Assembly (NCBI RefSeq): GCF_008630635.1
Contig: NZ_CP043869.1
Coordinates: 806,001 to 870,000, forward strand
DNA: 64,000 nt
Origin: Neptunomonas concharum
GTDB taxonomy: Bacteria; Pseudomonadota; Gammaproteobacteria; Pseudomonadales; Balneatricaceae
Direction: 5' to 3'
Shown: positions 38,447 through 50,600 of the stretch, one piece after another
Numbering within the stretch: position 1 is the stretch's first letter
How the letters are laid out: each line of letters begins with the position of its first letter
The notes under the pieces: model-generated
What the model saw: only the letters and a program-made list of their open reading frames with translations
Told to the model about the DNA's origin: nothing
Database searches by the model: none
Program-made: the position numbers and the translations under genes

Positions 38447-39352
38447 ATGTTCAATTTTGTTCTTTACGCAGCCACCGTTTTAATTTGGGGCACAACCTGG
38501 ATCGCAATCAAGATGCAACTAGGCAATGCACCGATCGAAATGTCCATCCTGCTTCGCTTCGTATTAGCCGGTTGTGTCTTGTTTGTTATGCTCACGTTGG
38601 TGCGTAAGCTACAAAAGTTAAGCTTACAAGATCACCTGTTTTGTATAGCACAGGGAGCCTGCCTTTTTTGCTTTAATTTTTACGCGTTTTACACGGCTAC
38701 AGGCTTTATAAGTAGCGGCTTAACCGCTGTTGTTTTCTCATTGGCGACGGTTTTTAATAGTGTTAACGGGTGGGTTTGGTACAAAAAAAGGCCGACACGC
38801 CGCGTTGTCATAGGCGGATTATTAGGTGGGTGCGGTGTCGCACTTATGTTCTGGCCTGAGCTGCAACTCAATCAGTTTGATCGTTCACTGTTAATTGGTG
38901 TTGGATTGGCAACATTGGGAACCTTCCTGTTCTCATCAGGCAATATGATTTCAGTCAGACATCAAAATAAAGGGCTAAGGCCGCCAACCACCAATGCATG
39001 GAGTATGTTGTATGGTGTGCTGATTATGCTGGCGATTATTCAAGCCCAGAATATCCCCTTTGTATTAGATACACGCCCGATCTATTTGGCTTCATTAATC
39101 TACTTGGCGATTCCAGGTACCGTGATTGCGTTTACAACCTATCTGCTGCTGGTGGGAAGGATCGGGGCGGAGCAAGCTGCATATACCACGGTACTGTTTC
39201 CAGTGGTGGCGTTAACCGTATCGACCTTTGTGGAGGATTATCATTGGACGTTAGCCACGGTGATTGGTTTTACCTTGGTGCTGTTGGGTAATTTAACTAT
39301 CTTTGCAAAGCGTCCAAACTTTGATCGTTTACTGAGGTTGCAAAAAATTTAG
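38447..39352 (+). CDS. DMT family transporter (EamA domain)
   Basis: A 301-aa inner-membrane exporter with about ten helices in two EamA repeats; the N-terminal ATVLIWGTTWIAIKMQLG is characteristic. Family members export amino acids, purines or other metabolites; the substrate cannot be told. Its 3' end overlaps the converging hydrolase by 24 nt. Probably controlled by the divergent AraC regulator. Confidence 0.9.
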   Translation: MFNFVLYAATVLIWGTTWIAIKMQLGNAPIEMSILLRFVLAGCVLFVMLTLVRKLQKLSLQDHLFCIAQGACLFCFNFYAFYTATGFISSGLTAVVFSLATVFNSVNGWVWYKKRPTRRVVIGGLLGGCGVALMFWPELQLNQFDRSLLIGVGLATLGTFLFSSGNMISVRHQNKGLRPPTTNAWSMLYGVLIMLAIIQAQNIPFVLDTRPIYLASLIYLAIPGTVIAFTTYLLLVGRIGAEQAAYTTVLFPVVALTVSTFVEDYHWTLATVIGFTLVLLGNLTIFAKRPNFDRLLRLQKI

Positions 39353-40093
39353 CACCAGTTTTGTGAAGATGCTTGGTTTTTCGGCGTGAGGCCAGTGCCC
39401 TGCGCCTTCAATGAGTTTATAGGTTGCCAAAGGGAAAAGACCCAAGATCAGCTCTCTGTGGTCAGGTAAAATATAATCAGAGTTAGCACCTTTAATAAAC
39501 AGTGTTTCACCGGTAAAAGGGACCCCATGAGGCGCTTGGCTTAAGTTAGCGTATGTCTGCGCAAGCGTGGGAAGGTTCATGCGCCAGTTAAAGATCTTAT
39601 GTTCATCACGGTATAGATTCTTCAGTAAGAAGGCGCGTACAGAGGGGTCGCTAACCTGCTCTGCTAATGTGTGATCAGCTTCAGTGCGTGATTTAATGTG
39701 GTTAAGGTCGATGGAAAAAAGTCCCTTAAAAACGTCATCATGGTGGGCTTGATAAACCACAGGTGATATATCAACAATAATCAGCTTACGAAGGCGTTCT
39801 GGGTGGTTCAGAGCAATTTGCATCGCGACTTTACCTCCCATCGAGTGCCCCATGATATTCACATCTGTCAGGCTTAGGTCATCGAGTAATTCGATGACAT
39901 CATTCGCCATGGCATTGTAATCCATGACATCCGTATGAGGACTGCGGCCATGATTTCTTAAGTCAACGGCGATAACCTGATAGGACTCTGCCAAGGTTTT
40001 AATCTGGGAGCCCCAGTTTTCTAAGGTGCCGAATAAGCCGTGGAGAATGATGAGCGGGGATCCGCTGCCATATATCTGATGATGTAATTTCAT
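39329..40093 (-). CDS. Alpha/beta fold hydrolase (YbfF-like esterase)
   Basis: A 254-aa hydrolase from the ATG at 40093. The oxyanion segment LHGLFGTLENWG, the nucleophile Ser84 in GHSMGG and the C-terminal His233 in GAGHWPHAEKP match the YbfF/acyl-CoA esterase group. An upstream in-frame start at 40138 would add 15 unsupported residues. It lies 57 nt downstream of the FKBP gene on the same strand. Confidence 0.88.
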   Translation of the reverse strand: MKLHHQIYGSGSPLIILHGLFGTLENWGSQIKTLAESYQVIAVDLRNHGRSPHTDVMDYNAMANDVIELLDDLSLTDVNIMGHSMGGKVAMQIALNHPERLRKLIIVDISPVVYQAHHDDVFKGLFSIDLNHIKSRTEADHTLAEQVSDPSVRAFLLKNLYRDEHKIFNWRMNLPTLAQTYANLSQAPHGVPFTGETLFIKGANSDYILPDHRELILGLFPLATYKLIEGAGHWPHAEKPSIFTKLVLNFLQPQ

Positions 40094-40149
40094 GATTGTA
40101 CTCGTATATTGAAACGGGCCGAATGAAACGGCCCGCAAGACAGAGCGAA

Positions 40150-40776
40150 TTACAGGATATCCAGCAACTCTACATCAAAGACCAGTGTTGAATAAGGAGG
40201 AATGCCGCCTGGTGAACCCTGAGCACCGTAAGCCAGTTGGTAGGGAATAGTCAGGCGCCATTTGGCACCTTTGTTCATCAGCTGCAACGCTTCTGTCCAG
40301 CCAGCAATGACGCCGCCCACAGGAAACTCAGCCGGTTGACCACGATCATAAGAGCTATCGAAGACTTTACCGTCAATAAAGGTGCCATGGTAGTGAGTGC
40401 GCACTTTTGATGAAGCGCTTGGCTTTTCGCTATCGGCATCGCCGGCTTCAATGATTTCGTATTGTAGGCCTGATTCCAGTACCACAACCCCTTCGCGTTT
40501 TGCGTTCTCTGCAAGGAACGCCTCGCCTTGAGCGCCAGCAGCTTTTGCTTCAGCTTCACGTGCTTCTTGGATGCGGCGGTTGATTTCATTGAAAGCTGCT
40601 TGAATATCAGCAACAGGCACGGCTAGTTCTTTCCCTAAATAAGAGTCAGATAGGCCTGCGGCCACAGCATCTAAGTCGATACCGTCGAACCCGTTTTGCG
40701 CTAACTGATCGCCCATCTGGCGGCCAATACCATAACTTGCGTGTTGCTCTAGTGTTTCAAATTTCTTTTCAGACAT
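40150..40776 (-). CDS. fklB: FKBP-type peptidyl-prolyl cis-trans isomerase (FklB-like)
   Basis: A 208-aa protein with an N-terminal dimerisation domain (about 1-80) and a C-terminal FKBP domain (about 105-208) bearing HYHGTFIDGKVFDSSYDRG, WTEALQLM and YQLAYG. There is no signal peptide, so it fits cytoplasmic FklB rather than periplasmic FkpA/Mip. Confidence 0.92.
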   Translation of the reverse strand: MSEKKFETLEQHASYGIGRQMGDQLAQNGFDGIDLDAVAAGLSDSYLGKELAVPVADIQAAFNEINRRIQEAREAEAKAAGAQGEAFLAENAKREGVVVLESGLQYEIIEAGDADSEKPSASSKVRTHYHGTFIDGKVFDSSYDRGQPAEFPVGGVIAGWTEALQLMNKGAKWRLTIPYQLAYGAQGSPGGIPPYSTLVFDVELLDIL

Positions 40777-40820
40777 TGGATCTTATACCCTGTAGATTGA
40801 ATGCGAATGCTAGCACAATG

Positions 40821-41666
40821 CTAAGGCTTTTTCTCTTCAATGAATAATAGAGGATCCACACGCGTGTTGTTTAAGCTCACCCCCCAATGAAGGTGAGGCC
40901 CCGTGACTCTACCGGTTTTTCCGATCTTGCCAAGTAGCTCGCCTTGTTTTAGCTGATCCCCCAGTTTTACATCGATATCGCTCATATGGCAGTACATAGT
41001 GGTTAGCCCATGACCATGATCGAGTATGACGGTCTTACCATTGAAAAAGTAATCACCAACGGCGGAGACGACACCATCCGCCGCCGCAATGATAGGTGCG
41101 CCAAGTGGTGCGGCAATATCTAAACCGCTATGAGGGTTGCGTGGTTTCTTATTGAAAAAACGCTTAAGCCCAAACGGGCTGCTAAAAGGCCCATCTGCGG
41201 GAAGGATGAAATTCGTTACCATTTTGTTGGGTTCTTGCCAGTTTTTGAAAGCGCTTGCCATCTCTACGCTCTCTTTACGCCAACGGGCAACTTGCTCAGG
41301 ATCAGGGTCAACGTGCTTCTTATTCTTTACCGTCAGATATTGGGCTTTGTACTCTTTGCCTTCAATTTGGAAAGGGAACTCTTTCCCATTGGCAACCATG
41401 AGTTGCGGTTCTCCTGAATCAGCCTTGAGTGGGATACCGACAACCGCTAACCACTTTGCCGTACCTGCAAAACGGGTATCCTCAGTAGGGACAACCATTA
41501 CGCGGTGACTTTTATACCAAGCATTAGGCAGACGGTCAGCATCAATACCTTGTAAGGGGATCAGGGCTACACCACCGGGTGTCCTAGATTCTTCGGGTAA
41601 GGCAAGCGCTTGTGCACTAAAAAATAGAGATGCAACTATAAGCAGGTGTCTAACTTTAAACATCAT
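40821..41666 (-). CDS. M23 family metallopeptidase (LytM domain)
   Basis: A 281-aa secreted peptidase. The signal peptide ends near residue 22 (FSAQALA). The C-terminal LytM domain has the zinc ligands in HSGLD, the catalytic HGLTTMYCHM and HLHWG, so it looks active rather than an EnvC-type activator. It presumably cuts peptidoglycan cross-links in the periplasm. The start overlaps the xseA stop by about 11 nt. Confidence 0.92.
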   Translation of the reverse strand: MMFKVRHLLIVASLFFSAQALALPEESRTPGGVALIPLQGIDADRLPNAWYKSHRVMVVPTEDTRFAGTAKWLAVVGIPLKADSGEPQLMVANGKEFPFQIEGKEYKAQYLTVKNKKHVDPDPEQVARWRKESVEMASAFKNWQEPNKMVTNFILPADGPFSSPFGLKRFFNKKPRNPHSGLDIAAPLGAPIIAAADGVVSAVGDYFFNGKTVILDHGHGLTTMYCHMSDIDVKLGDQLKQGELLGKIGKTGRVTGPHLHWGVSLNNTRVDPLLFIEEKKP

Positions 41667-43014
41667 ATATCTCAGGTTGAATGGTTTCTACACGGCTAGT
41701 CATACTGCCATGGCGCAAGCGGGTGGTCACTGATTCCCCAGCTTTCAGATCGCTGGCATCTGTAATCACTTGCTGCTGCGCATTGCTCACGATGGCATAG
41801 CCACGTTCTAACGTTGAAAGCGGATTAACAGCATTTAGGCGCACGACTTTCTCTCTTAATACTTGAGACTGTCGCTCTGTGACTTTGCGTATTGCGCCAT
41901 GCAGGCGTTCATCTAATCTGACCGCTTGTTTTTGCTTCTGTTCAAAAAGCTGTTGCGGGTGGTATCGCAATAGCTTTTGCTGAGCTATTTCATGGCGGTG
42001 TTTCAGCGCAATGACATGCTTTTGTAGGGCTTGGTACAGGCGTTGCTGGCTATGGTTGAGCTGTCGAGCTTGCTCCTTTAAGCGCTCGCCGGGATGGCGT
42101 AGCTGTTTTCTTAGGTGAGTTAAGCGTGTGGCTCGGTGCTCAATAGCTGCACATACCAGTTGCTCTAAGCGCCGTTGGAGTCTATCAAGCTGTAGAGCCA
42201 GCTGCTCCTGATCAGGGCTAATTAACTCTGCAGCCGCGGACGGGGTAGGTGCGCGTAAATCTGCAACTAAGTCTACTATGGTAAAATCAACCTCATGCCC
42301 GACGGCACTGATAATGGGAGTTGGGCAGTGATAGATTGCCCTTGCCAAAGCCTCATTATTGAAAGGCCAGAGATCTTCCAGTGAGCCGCCACCGCGCCCG
42401 ATAATGATTAAATCAGCTTGATCGTGTTTTAGTGCAAGATTTAGGGCAGATAGTAATTGTCTAGGAGCATCTTCACCCTGAACGGCAGAGGGGTAAAGTG
42501 TCACCTTAAGGCCAGGAAAACGCCGTTTTAGAACGGTCAGCACGTCATGGATAGCCGCCCCGGTAGGTGATGTAATAATACCTAAATGTTTGGGGTGCTT
42601 AGGAATGGGCTTTTTCTGACTAAGCTGAAACAAGCCTTCAGCATCTAACTTCGCTTTTAGCTGTTCAAAGGCTTGTTGTAGCTGTCCTTCGCCGTCGGCT
42701 TCTAGCATCTCGCCGATCAGTTGAAAATCGCCTCGCCCTTCGTACAGGCTGACCTTCGCTGTCAGTATGACTTGGTCCCCCTCTTTAGGAGAGAAGCGGA
42801 CGTGTAGGTTGCGGTTGCGAAACATAGCACACCGTACCTGGGCTTTCTGGTCTTTGAGTGTAAAGTACCAGTGCCCTGATGATGGTCTCGATATATTAGA
42901 GAGTTCTCCCTGAACGCGAACCTGTAGAAAGGAGGATTCAAGTAACGAACGTGCTTGGGCGTTTAGTTCCGAGACACTAAGGGCATGGCGCTTGTTTAGC
43001 TGTGTTTGATTCAT
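41656..43014 (-). CDS. xseA: Exodeoxyribonuclease VII large subunit
   Basis: A 452-aa catalytic subunit that degrades single-stranded DNA. The N-terminal OB fold contains GHWYFTLKDQKAQVRCAMF, the core has the ITSPTGAAIHD and IIGRGGGSLEDLWPFN motifs, and a long coiled coil (about 285-400) follows. xseB is not in the window. Divergent from guaB. Confidence 0.96.
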   Translation of the reverse strand: MNQTQLNKRHALSVSELNAQARSLLESSFLQVRVQGELSNISRPSSGHWYFTLKDQKAQVRCAMFRNRNLHVRFSPKEGDQVILTAKVSLYEGRGDFQLIGEMLEADGEGQLQQAFEQLKAKLDAEGLFQLSQKKPIPKHPKHLGIITSPTGAAIHDVLTVLKRRFPGLKVTLYPSAVQGEDAPRQLLSALNLALKHDQADLIIIGRGGGSLEDLWPFNNEALARAIYHCPTPIISAVGHEVDFTIVDLVADLRAPTPSAAAELISPDQEQLALQLDRLQRRLEQLVCAAIEHRATRLTHLRKQLRHPGERLKEQARQLNHSQQRLYQALQKHVIALKHRHEIAQQKLLRYHPQQLFEQKQKQAVRLDERLHGAIRKVTERQSQVLREKVVRLNAVNPLSTLERGYAIVSNAQQQVITDASDLKAGESVTTRLRHGSMTSRVETIQPEIYDV

Positions 43015-43089
43015 ACGAGCATCTTAATCGATGATGTTTGTGCTCGTCACCTTTAAGTGGATTATTCACACGCTTAGGTTTAAATGTGA

Positions 43090-43118
43090 TTGTTCGGCAT
43101 GGGTGAAATCTGTATAAT
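43090..43118 (+). promoter_or_regulatory. Sigma70-type promoter of guaBA
   Basis: TTGTTC at 43090-43095 and a perfect TATAAT at 43113-43118 with a 17-bp spacer, about 40 nt before the guaB ATG. Confidence 0.75.
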
Positions 43119-43155
43119 TGATCGTTTAAATTTTCCACAGATACGGGTTGTTTAG

Positions 43156-44628
<1,473 letters not shown>

Positions 44629-44648
44629 TCTCGTTTTATTCATCAAAG

Positions 44649-44676
44649 TGGGGCGCTCCTTGGCTGCCCCATTTTT
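44649..44676 (+). terminator. Hairpin with T tract between guaB and guaA
   Basis: A 6-bp GC-rich stem (44649-44654 with 44666-44671), an 11-nt loop and five T. Located between two genes of one pathway, it may only partly terminate. Confidence 0.5.
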
Positions 44677-44721
44677 AGTTTATAGGGCTGTTAAATCAGC
44701 CATTCGGTGGAGCCACTGAAC

Positions 44722-46302
44722 ATGACAACAAATATTCATGCACAACGAATTCTGATTTTGGACTTCGGTTCTCAATACACACAACTGATTGCTCGCCGCG
44801 TGCGCGAGATTGGTGTTTATTGTGAAATTCACCCTTGGGATATGTCAGAAGAAGATATCCGCGCCTACCAGCCAAAAGGTATTGTTTTAGCAGGCGGACC
44901 AGAATCAGTTACTGAGGGTGACTCCCCTCGGGCACCTGAAGTTGTTTTCTCATTGGGAGTACCTGTTCTGGGTATCTGCTATGGAATGCAAACGATGGCT
45001 GCTCAAATGGGTGGTAAAGTAGAAACCTCGGATCATCGTGAATTTGGCTACGCGAAAGTACGATTGGCGAGCAGCCCTAGCCGCTTATTGGAAGGCATCG
45101 AAGATCATATAGCCAACAATGGTTCTCTGTTGCTGGATGTTTGGATGAGTCATGGCGATAAAGTAACCGAATTACCAGAAGGCTTTGCTGTAATTGCATC
45201 AACTGATTCTGCGCCGATTGCCGCTATGTGTGACCCAGTGAATAACTTCTACGGGGTACAGTTCCACCCAGAAGTGACGCATACAAAGCAGGGCGGTCGA
45301 ATCCTTGAGCGCTTTGTGCGTGAGATCTGCGAAACAGAAGCACTCTGGACGGCTGCTAATATCATCAATGATCAGATCGAAAAAGTGCGAGAGCAAGTCG
45401 GCGACCAAAAAGTGTTGTTGGGATTATCTGGGGGTGTCGACTCCTCGGTCGTTGCTGCATTGCTGCATAAGGCTATCGGCCCACAGCTAACCTGTGTCTT
45501 TGTTGATAATGGTTTGCTGCGCAAACGTGAAGGCGATCAGGTTATGGATATGTTTGCCAAAAACATGGGTGTTAAAGTCATCCGTGCCGACGCTGAAGAG
45601 ATGTTCCTAGGGCGTTTGTTAGGTGAAAATGACCCTGAGAAAAAGCGTAAAATTATTGGTAATACCTTTATTGAAGTGTTTGACCAAGAAGCGACCAAGC
45701 TAAAGGATGTGAACTTTCTGGCTCAAGGCACCATCTACCCTGATGTTATTGAATCAGCGGCAGCAAAAACAGGTAAAGCTCATGTCATCAAATCCCACCA
45801 TAACGTGGGTGGCCTGCCTGAAGATATGCAGTTTGAGTTGGTTGAACCTTTGCGCGAACTATTCAAAGACGAAGTTCGTAAAATTGGTTTGGAACTCGGT
45901 CTGCCATACGACATGGTCTACCGTCACCCATTCCCAGGCCCTGGCTTAGGTGTACGTATTTTGGGTGAAGTAAAGAAAGAATACGCTGATATTCTCCGTG
46001 AAGCCGATGCAATCTTTATTGAAGAGCTACATAAAGCAGACTGGTATCATAAAACCAGCCAAGCATTCGCTGTATTCCTGCCTGTTAAATCAGTAGGGGT
46101 CGTGGGTGACGGACGACGTTATGAATACGTTATTGCGATACGTGCCGTAGAAACAATCGACTTCATGACTGCTCGCTGGGCGCATTTGCCTTACGAGCTG
46201 CTTGAAACGGTATCGGGTCGAATTATCAACGAAATCCCACAGGTATCCCGAGTGACTTATGATGTTTCCAGTAAGCCACCTGCGACAATTGAGTGGGAAT
46301 GA
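44722..46302 (+). CDS. guaA: GMP synthase (glutamine-hydrolysing)
   Basis: Converts XMP to GMP. From the ATG at 44722 (526 aa) it has a class I GATase domain with Cys86 in GICYGMQ, the ATP pyrophosphatase P-loop SGGVDSS near residue 233 and the C-terminal dimerisation domain ending IEWE. A GTG five codons upstream lies in the Shine-Dalgarno region and is rejected. The last 12 nt before the TGA form the left attachment site of a genomic island; the coding sequence is intact. Confidence 0.97.
   Translation: MTTNIHAQRILILDFGSQYTQLIARRVREIGVYCEIHPWDMSEEDIRAYQPKGIVLAGGPESVTEGDSPRAPEVVFSLGVPVLGICYGMQTMAAQMGGKVETSDHREFGYAKVRLASSPSRLLEGIEDHIANNGSLLLDVWMSHGDKVTELPEGFAVIASTDSAPIAAMCDPVNNFYGVQFHPEVTHTKQGGRILERFVREICETEALWTAANIINDQIEKVREQVGDQKVLLGLSGGVDSSVVAALLHKAIGPQLTCVFVDNGLLRKREGDQVMDMFAKNMGVKVIRADAEEMFLGRLLGENDPEKKRKIIGNTFIEVFDQEATKLKDVNFLAQGTIYPDVIESAAAKTGKAHVIKSHHNVGGLPEDMQFELVEPLRELFKDEVRKIGLELGLPYDMVYRHPFPGPGLGVRILGEVKKEYADILREADAIFIEELHKADWYHKTSQAFAVFLPVKSVGVVGDGRRYEYVIAIRAVETIDFMTARWAHLPYELLETVSGRIINEIPQVSRVTYDVSSKPPATIEWE
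46289..46300 (+). repeat. Attachment-site repeat, left (attL) in guaA
   Basis: TTGAGTGGGAAT within the last codons of guaA, identical to 53498-53509. The integrase remnant begins about 310 nt to its right. Confidence 0.8.
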
Positions 46303-46349
46303 TCACACGTTAGGCATTAGCTGGTACTAACTGGCATTAAATGATACTT

Positions 46350-46375
46350 AAGCCCATGTTTTCATGGGCTTTTTT
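46350..46375 (+). terminator. Rho-independent terminator after guaA
   Basis: An 8-bp stem (46351-46358 with 46363-46370), a TTTT loop and a T run. It lies on the island side of attL. The rest of 46303-46610 holds no gene I can support. Confidence 0.9.
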
Positions 46376-46610
46376 GTTCTTGTGTCTGGCAGTATTTGGC
46401 AACTGATGGCAGCGGGAAGCACCGCTTGAGCATGGCATTCAAGGTGGTATTATCGAGACATGATGCCATGAGTGAAAGCCGATACCATGCTGCTTGATCC
46501 TGTGTGTTCATGGTATCGAAATTGTTTAAATTACTGTTTTTATTTGATTTATTTCCTGATTTTTGGGCGATTTTTCAGCATGGTATTGGAATCGAAGAAG
46601 GATAAGACTC

Positions 46611-47300
46611 TTGCTGACCGATACCAAGCTGCGCAACCTCAAGCCGAGGGATAAACTCTACAAGGTGAATGACCGGGATGGCCTCTATGTGGCTGTCACT
46701 CCTGCCGGTTCTATCTCATTCCGTTACAACTACTCGATCAATGGCAGGCAAGAGACAATCACCTTTGGCCGCTATGGCGTTGGGGGGATCACGCTGGCAG
46801 AAGCCCGTGAGCGACTTGGTGAAGCCAAGCGGATGGTCGCTGATGGAAAGTCGCCAGCGAAGGAGAAGGCAAGGGACAAGGCGCGTGTAAAAGGGGCTGA
46901 AACCTTTGGTGCCTGGGCTGAAAAGTGGCTACGTGGCTACCAGATGGCCGACTCTACCCGTGATATGCGCCGCTCGGTTTATACGAGAGAGCTGGAAACG
47001 AAATTCGGCAATCAAAAGCTGACCGAAATCACTCACGAGGACTTGCGAGCACTGACCGACGCCATCGTAGAGCGTGGAGCGCCTGCTACGGCGGTTCATG
47101 CGCGAGAGATTGTACTCCAGGTATATCTCTGGGCCACTGAGCGAGGCCAGAAGGTTGAGAACCCGGCAGACCTAGTGCGGCCAGCAAGCATTGCCAGGTT
47201 TGAGCCGAGAGATCGAACCCTGACTCCCGAAGAAATCAGGATCATGTATCAGTACATGGGGCGTATTGGCTACACAACACTGGACTCGGCCCTAAGATGA
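46611..47300 (+). pseudogene. Truncated tyrosine-recombinase integrase of the guaA island
   Basis: A 229-codon remnant. It has the arm-type DNA-binding domain (DUF4102-like, about 1-90; LTDTKLRNLKPRDK, GLYVAVTP, ITFGRYGVGGITLAEAR) and the core-binding domain (about 95-195; TFGAWAEKWL, THEDLRALTDAIVERG). The frame then runs from LTPEEIRIMYQYMGRIG into unrelated residues and stops. The catalytic domain with the R...HxxR...Y residues is missing; family members run to about 400 aa. I chose TTG at 46611 (AAGGA 8 nt upstream), which gives the family N-terminus. Its base composition is richer in G+C than the rest of the island. Confidence 0.85.
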
Positions 47301-47425
47301 CAACCATTGCCGATAAAATGGAGGTATTCCAAAACAAGCTGGCCCGGCGTGCCTACAAGGACGTGACGAGAACGGTCGATCAAATCGACAACATGAGACG
47401 CTGGCCGTTTGGCCGACGCAAGTAG
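47297..47425 (+). CDS. Small hypothetical protein, 42 aa
   Basis: Starts with the ATG that overlaps the integrase remnant's stop (ATGA). It encodes a basic 42-residue peptide ending WPFGRRK. A GC-rich terminator follows 10 nt after the stop. It may be the surviving end of a longer island gene whose 5' part was lost in the deletion that truncated the integrase. No family recognised. Confidence 0.4.
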   Translation: MTTIADKMEVFQNKLARRAYKDVTRTVDQIDNMRRWPFGRRK

Positions 47426-47434
47426 TTAGAAAGC

Positions 47435-47469
47435 ATACGGGCCGGTGATGGTGCACTGGCCCGTATTTT
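47435..47469 (+). terminator. Rho-independent terminator after the integrase remnant
   Basis: A 9-bp perfect stem (47435-47443 with 47458-47466), a 14-nt loop and TTTT. The remaining 47470-47644 is AT-rich and shows no gene. Confidence 0.75.
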
Positions 47470-47644
47470 CACATACATCAAACCGATTATAGTGAAGCTG
47501 TAACTCGTTTTTGGACATAAATGAGTCAGTGAGTTTGCTAAATTAGCACCTCACGAATAAGTTCAGGTATTGCAAATCTAGAATCGAGTAACCACCAAAT
47601 TCACTCAATCACTACAACGGTATTTCAATTCTTTGATCATTGAA

Positions 47645-50600
47645 TTAGACATTTAGTTCGTCAAAGAAGCCAACTGTAACGGGTATATCACTGTCAGCGT
47701 TATCGTACGAAACAGGAACGGTCTGCCTAAACAACAACATTACTTTTAATTCGTTTATAGATTCGAGCTTCAAGTAATCCCTCAACTTATCAATGTTTTC
47801 ATCCAAAACTAAGAAGCGGTCCATGTGTTTCTTTAGGCGATCAGGTTTGCCATCTGATTTCGTTACACCACGAAACTCGTATATTTGTTTAGCTATTTCA
47901 CCTTGAGTCTTGGCAAATTCTAGGTCTTTACATTCAACGAGGTAGACAATTTTTTCTGAAGGGTTCCATGCGAGCACATCAACATCTCCAAAGTCTTTCT
48001 TGGTTCTTTTTTTAAGAATCTTGCTGACCTTCACATCAGCCTCAACTTTCCAACCCAAGCGACTGAATTTGTCAGCAGCTTCTTGGTTGAATCTGTGCCC
48101 CGACTTATTTCGTTGCTCTCCAATCCATTTTTTCATCGCTTTAGTGTTGAAAAATGAGCCGTCTAGAGTTGCGTCAAATGAATTGGATAAGCAATACAAA
48201 ACCCCTCTTCGTATTAAACTTGGGGCTATAACAAGCTTATCGCCAAGTATGATTAATGGCCGCGCTGTCAATGACAACCTTCGTCGAAATCTCCATGGAG
48301 AAATATCGCTTACACGATAACCTGAAGATAAGGCCATCCAGCTGGATCTTTGTGGTAGGGTAAATCTATCCATAAAAGCTTTCAACGCAGCATCAGATAC
48401 ACCACTCGTATTCGATTGATAAAACAGCTCTGAGCATGAGATTTCATAGACAGCTTTGTTTTTTTCGACCCCAATATTTTCAAAAACATCTAAGATTTTT
48501 CTGGCTTCATCGATAGATACCCCAAACTCTTCATGCCAAGCAGCCTCGAATTCTTGACCTAGTAGATCGGCAACCTTTTCATGAACTTCTGGTTCAGAGA
48601 AATGATCATCATATTTATTTGAAGCATGGTTTATCATCTCTGTCTGAACGGACTTACCGTAAGGGTTTACTACAGTGTCATACGCAGTGTGATCGAATTG
48701 TACATCACCATATGTGGAAAGCCTTAGATGGGGCTTAACCAACTCATACATAATCGAATCTGAAAGATTGCCATATTGGAAAATTGCAGTTGCAAAAGTT
48801 ATTAGCTTAGTTAAATCCAGATGATTTGGAACTTTTCCGCCATCATCTAAAGATTCACAGATGGCCATTTCAATAAGAATCCTAGACCCCGTAAGTGCAG
48901 AATTATTTGAAGAAATTCGCTCCAATGCGACTGAATATACATCATCTTTATCATTATGGAGTCCCAGCATAGCTTTGAAAGTACGCTGCCAATGCTCAAT
49001 ATCTGCTTCTACAGCAGTATGGTTTTCAAGCAAGAAAATAATTAGTGCTTTCTTGTTAAAAGAACCCAAATATGACTGAATTTCCTTCCAAAGATTCAAA
49101 GTTAAGTCTTGTAAATATTGCGTGCATTCAGTTTTGCCGTAGATATTGCATGGCTCGGTATGGCTTTTCGACATCCATGCTAACCCAATTTTAATGGTGG
49201 CATCATCAAAACGGTCTAATACTAAAGGTTCAGGTAAGCTCATTTTGACGTAATCCAGAAAGGATTGTGCGGTGAGCATATGCACTTCTTTACCATAATT
49301 ATCTGTAAAAACATGACCTAAAATACTTTCAACTAGCTCCTTATGGTCATTACATTCAACAGACTCTTTTATAAAAACAGTAAGCAATGATTTTATGATG
49401 GTTCTCTCAGCAACGTTGTCAGCTCGATGAAATGCAAGAAAATAGTTTTTTAAGAACTTACAGCTTATATGCAGAATGCCGTTTTCTACAGATGTAGAGG
49501 TCTTTATTAAATTGCTTAGAGTTTCGGGGGCAAGTACTTGAGATACTTGAATAGGGACATCAACATCTTCAAATTCAATCTTAAAAAAAACATTAGCGTA
49601 TGATGAAGAGCAGGCTAATTCAGATAACGCCAAGTCAGTCCTACATATCCAATTACAGACGCCATGCCACAATCTATATAAAAGGTCTTTATTCTGATTT
49701 TCATTATGTAAAGGAGTGCACCACCATGAGCATAGATTCCCTTCGATCAAGCCTAGCAATTGACCATTTTCAAGGTTATCTACCGATGCATAAATTGGTT
49801 TAAAACGATCTTCTTTGAAGTAGCTACTTGTAGTCAATCTTCTGACAGAAATTACCTCACCATACGGGTTTAAAACTTTATGTATATCGTCCTCATTTTG
49901 AACTTCCCAACGAACATCTAACAGAGCATTCTGTGTGATCATCATGAATATTGATGATAAGTTACCAACGTCTTCATCAAACGCTGAATGAGGGATAATG
50001 TTAAAATCGTTATCTTTGGCCCAGCTATATAGATTGAGTAAGCCGTTTACATTTTGAGTGTGGATTCCAACATCAAGTACTCTGTGTTTAGCTTCAATCA
50101 ACCGCCAGAAAGTAAATGGATTCATACTAGTGATTCGATTGAATGTGTCTAAATCAGGTGCAGGAATAGATTCTAAAAGCCAGTTGCTAGACTCCGATTC
50201 ACCTTCAAGTGATATCATAACTGAACGTCCCCAACCACAGCCAATAAGAATGCTAAGGCCGCTCTTAAACCCATCTATTTTTGACGAGTAGCTAAACGCT
50301 TTCTTAATTCTTTCCGCAATAGCATTTTCTAAGCTAGAGTTCGAAGTCGATGCACCATTAACAAGTCCATTTTGATAGTCGCAAAAGTCATCAAAAAACA
50401 GTAAGAAATGTACGTACCTTTGTTCATCAATACCAATGAGAGCGTCTGCACCGACAATACTTCCGTTTGAGTCTCTAAATGGTGAAAACGGTACATTACT
50501 TATTTTGCCCAGTAACCGCGAGTCTTCAGAAAAGAATCTAGCATATCTGACTTGCATGGCATGTTGTAGCCGATCTAATAAACCAAACCTATTGGCTTGT

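Noticed and set aside
46472-46654. 60-codon frame overlapping the integrase start
   Set aside because: Out of frame with the integrase and explained by the AT-rich upstream region.
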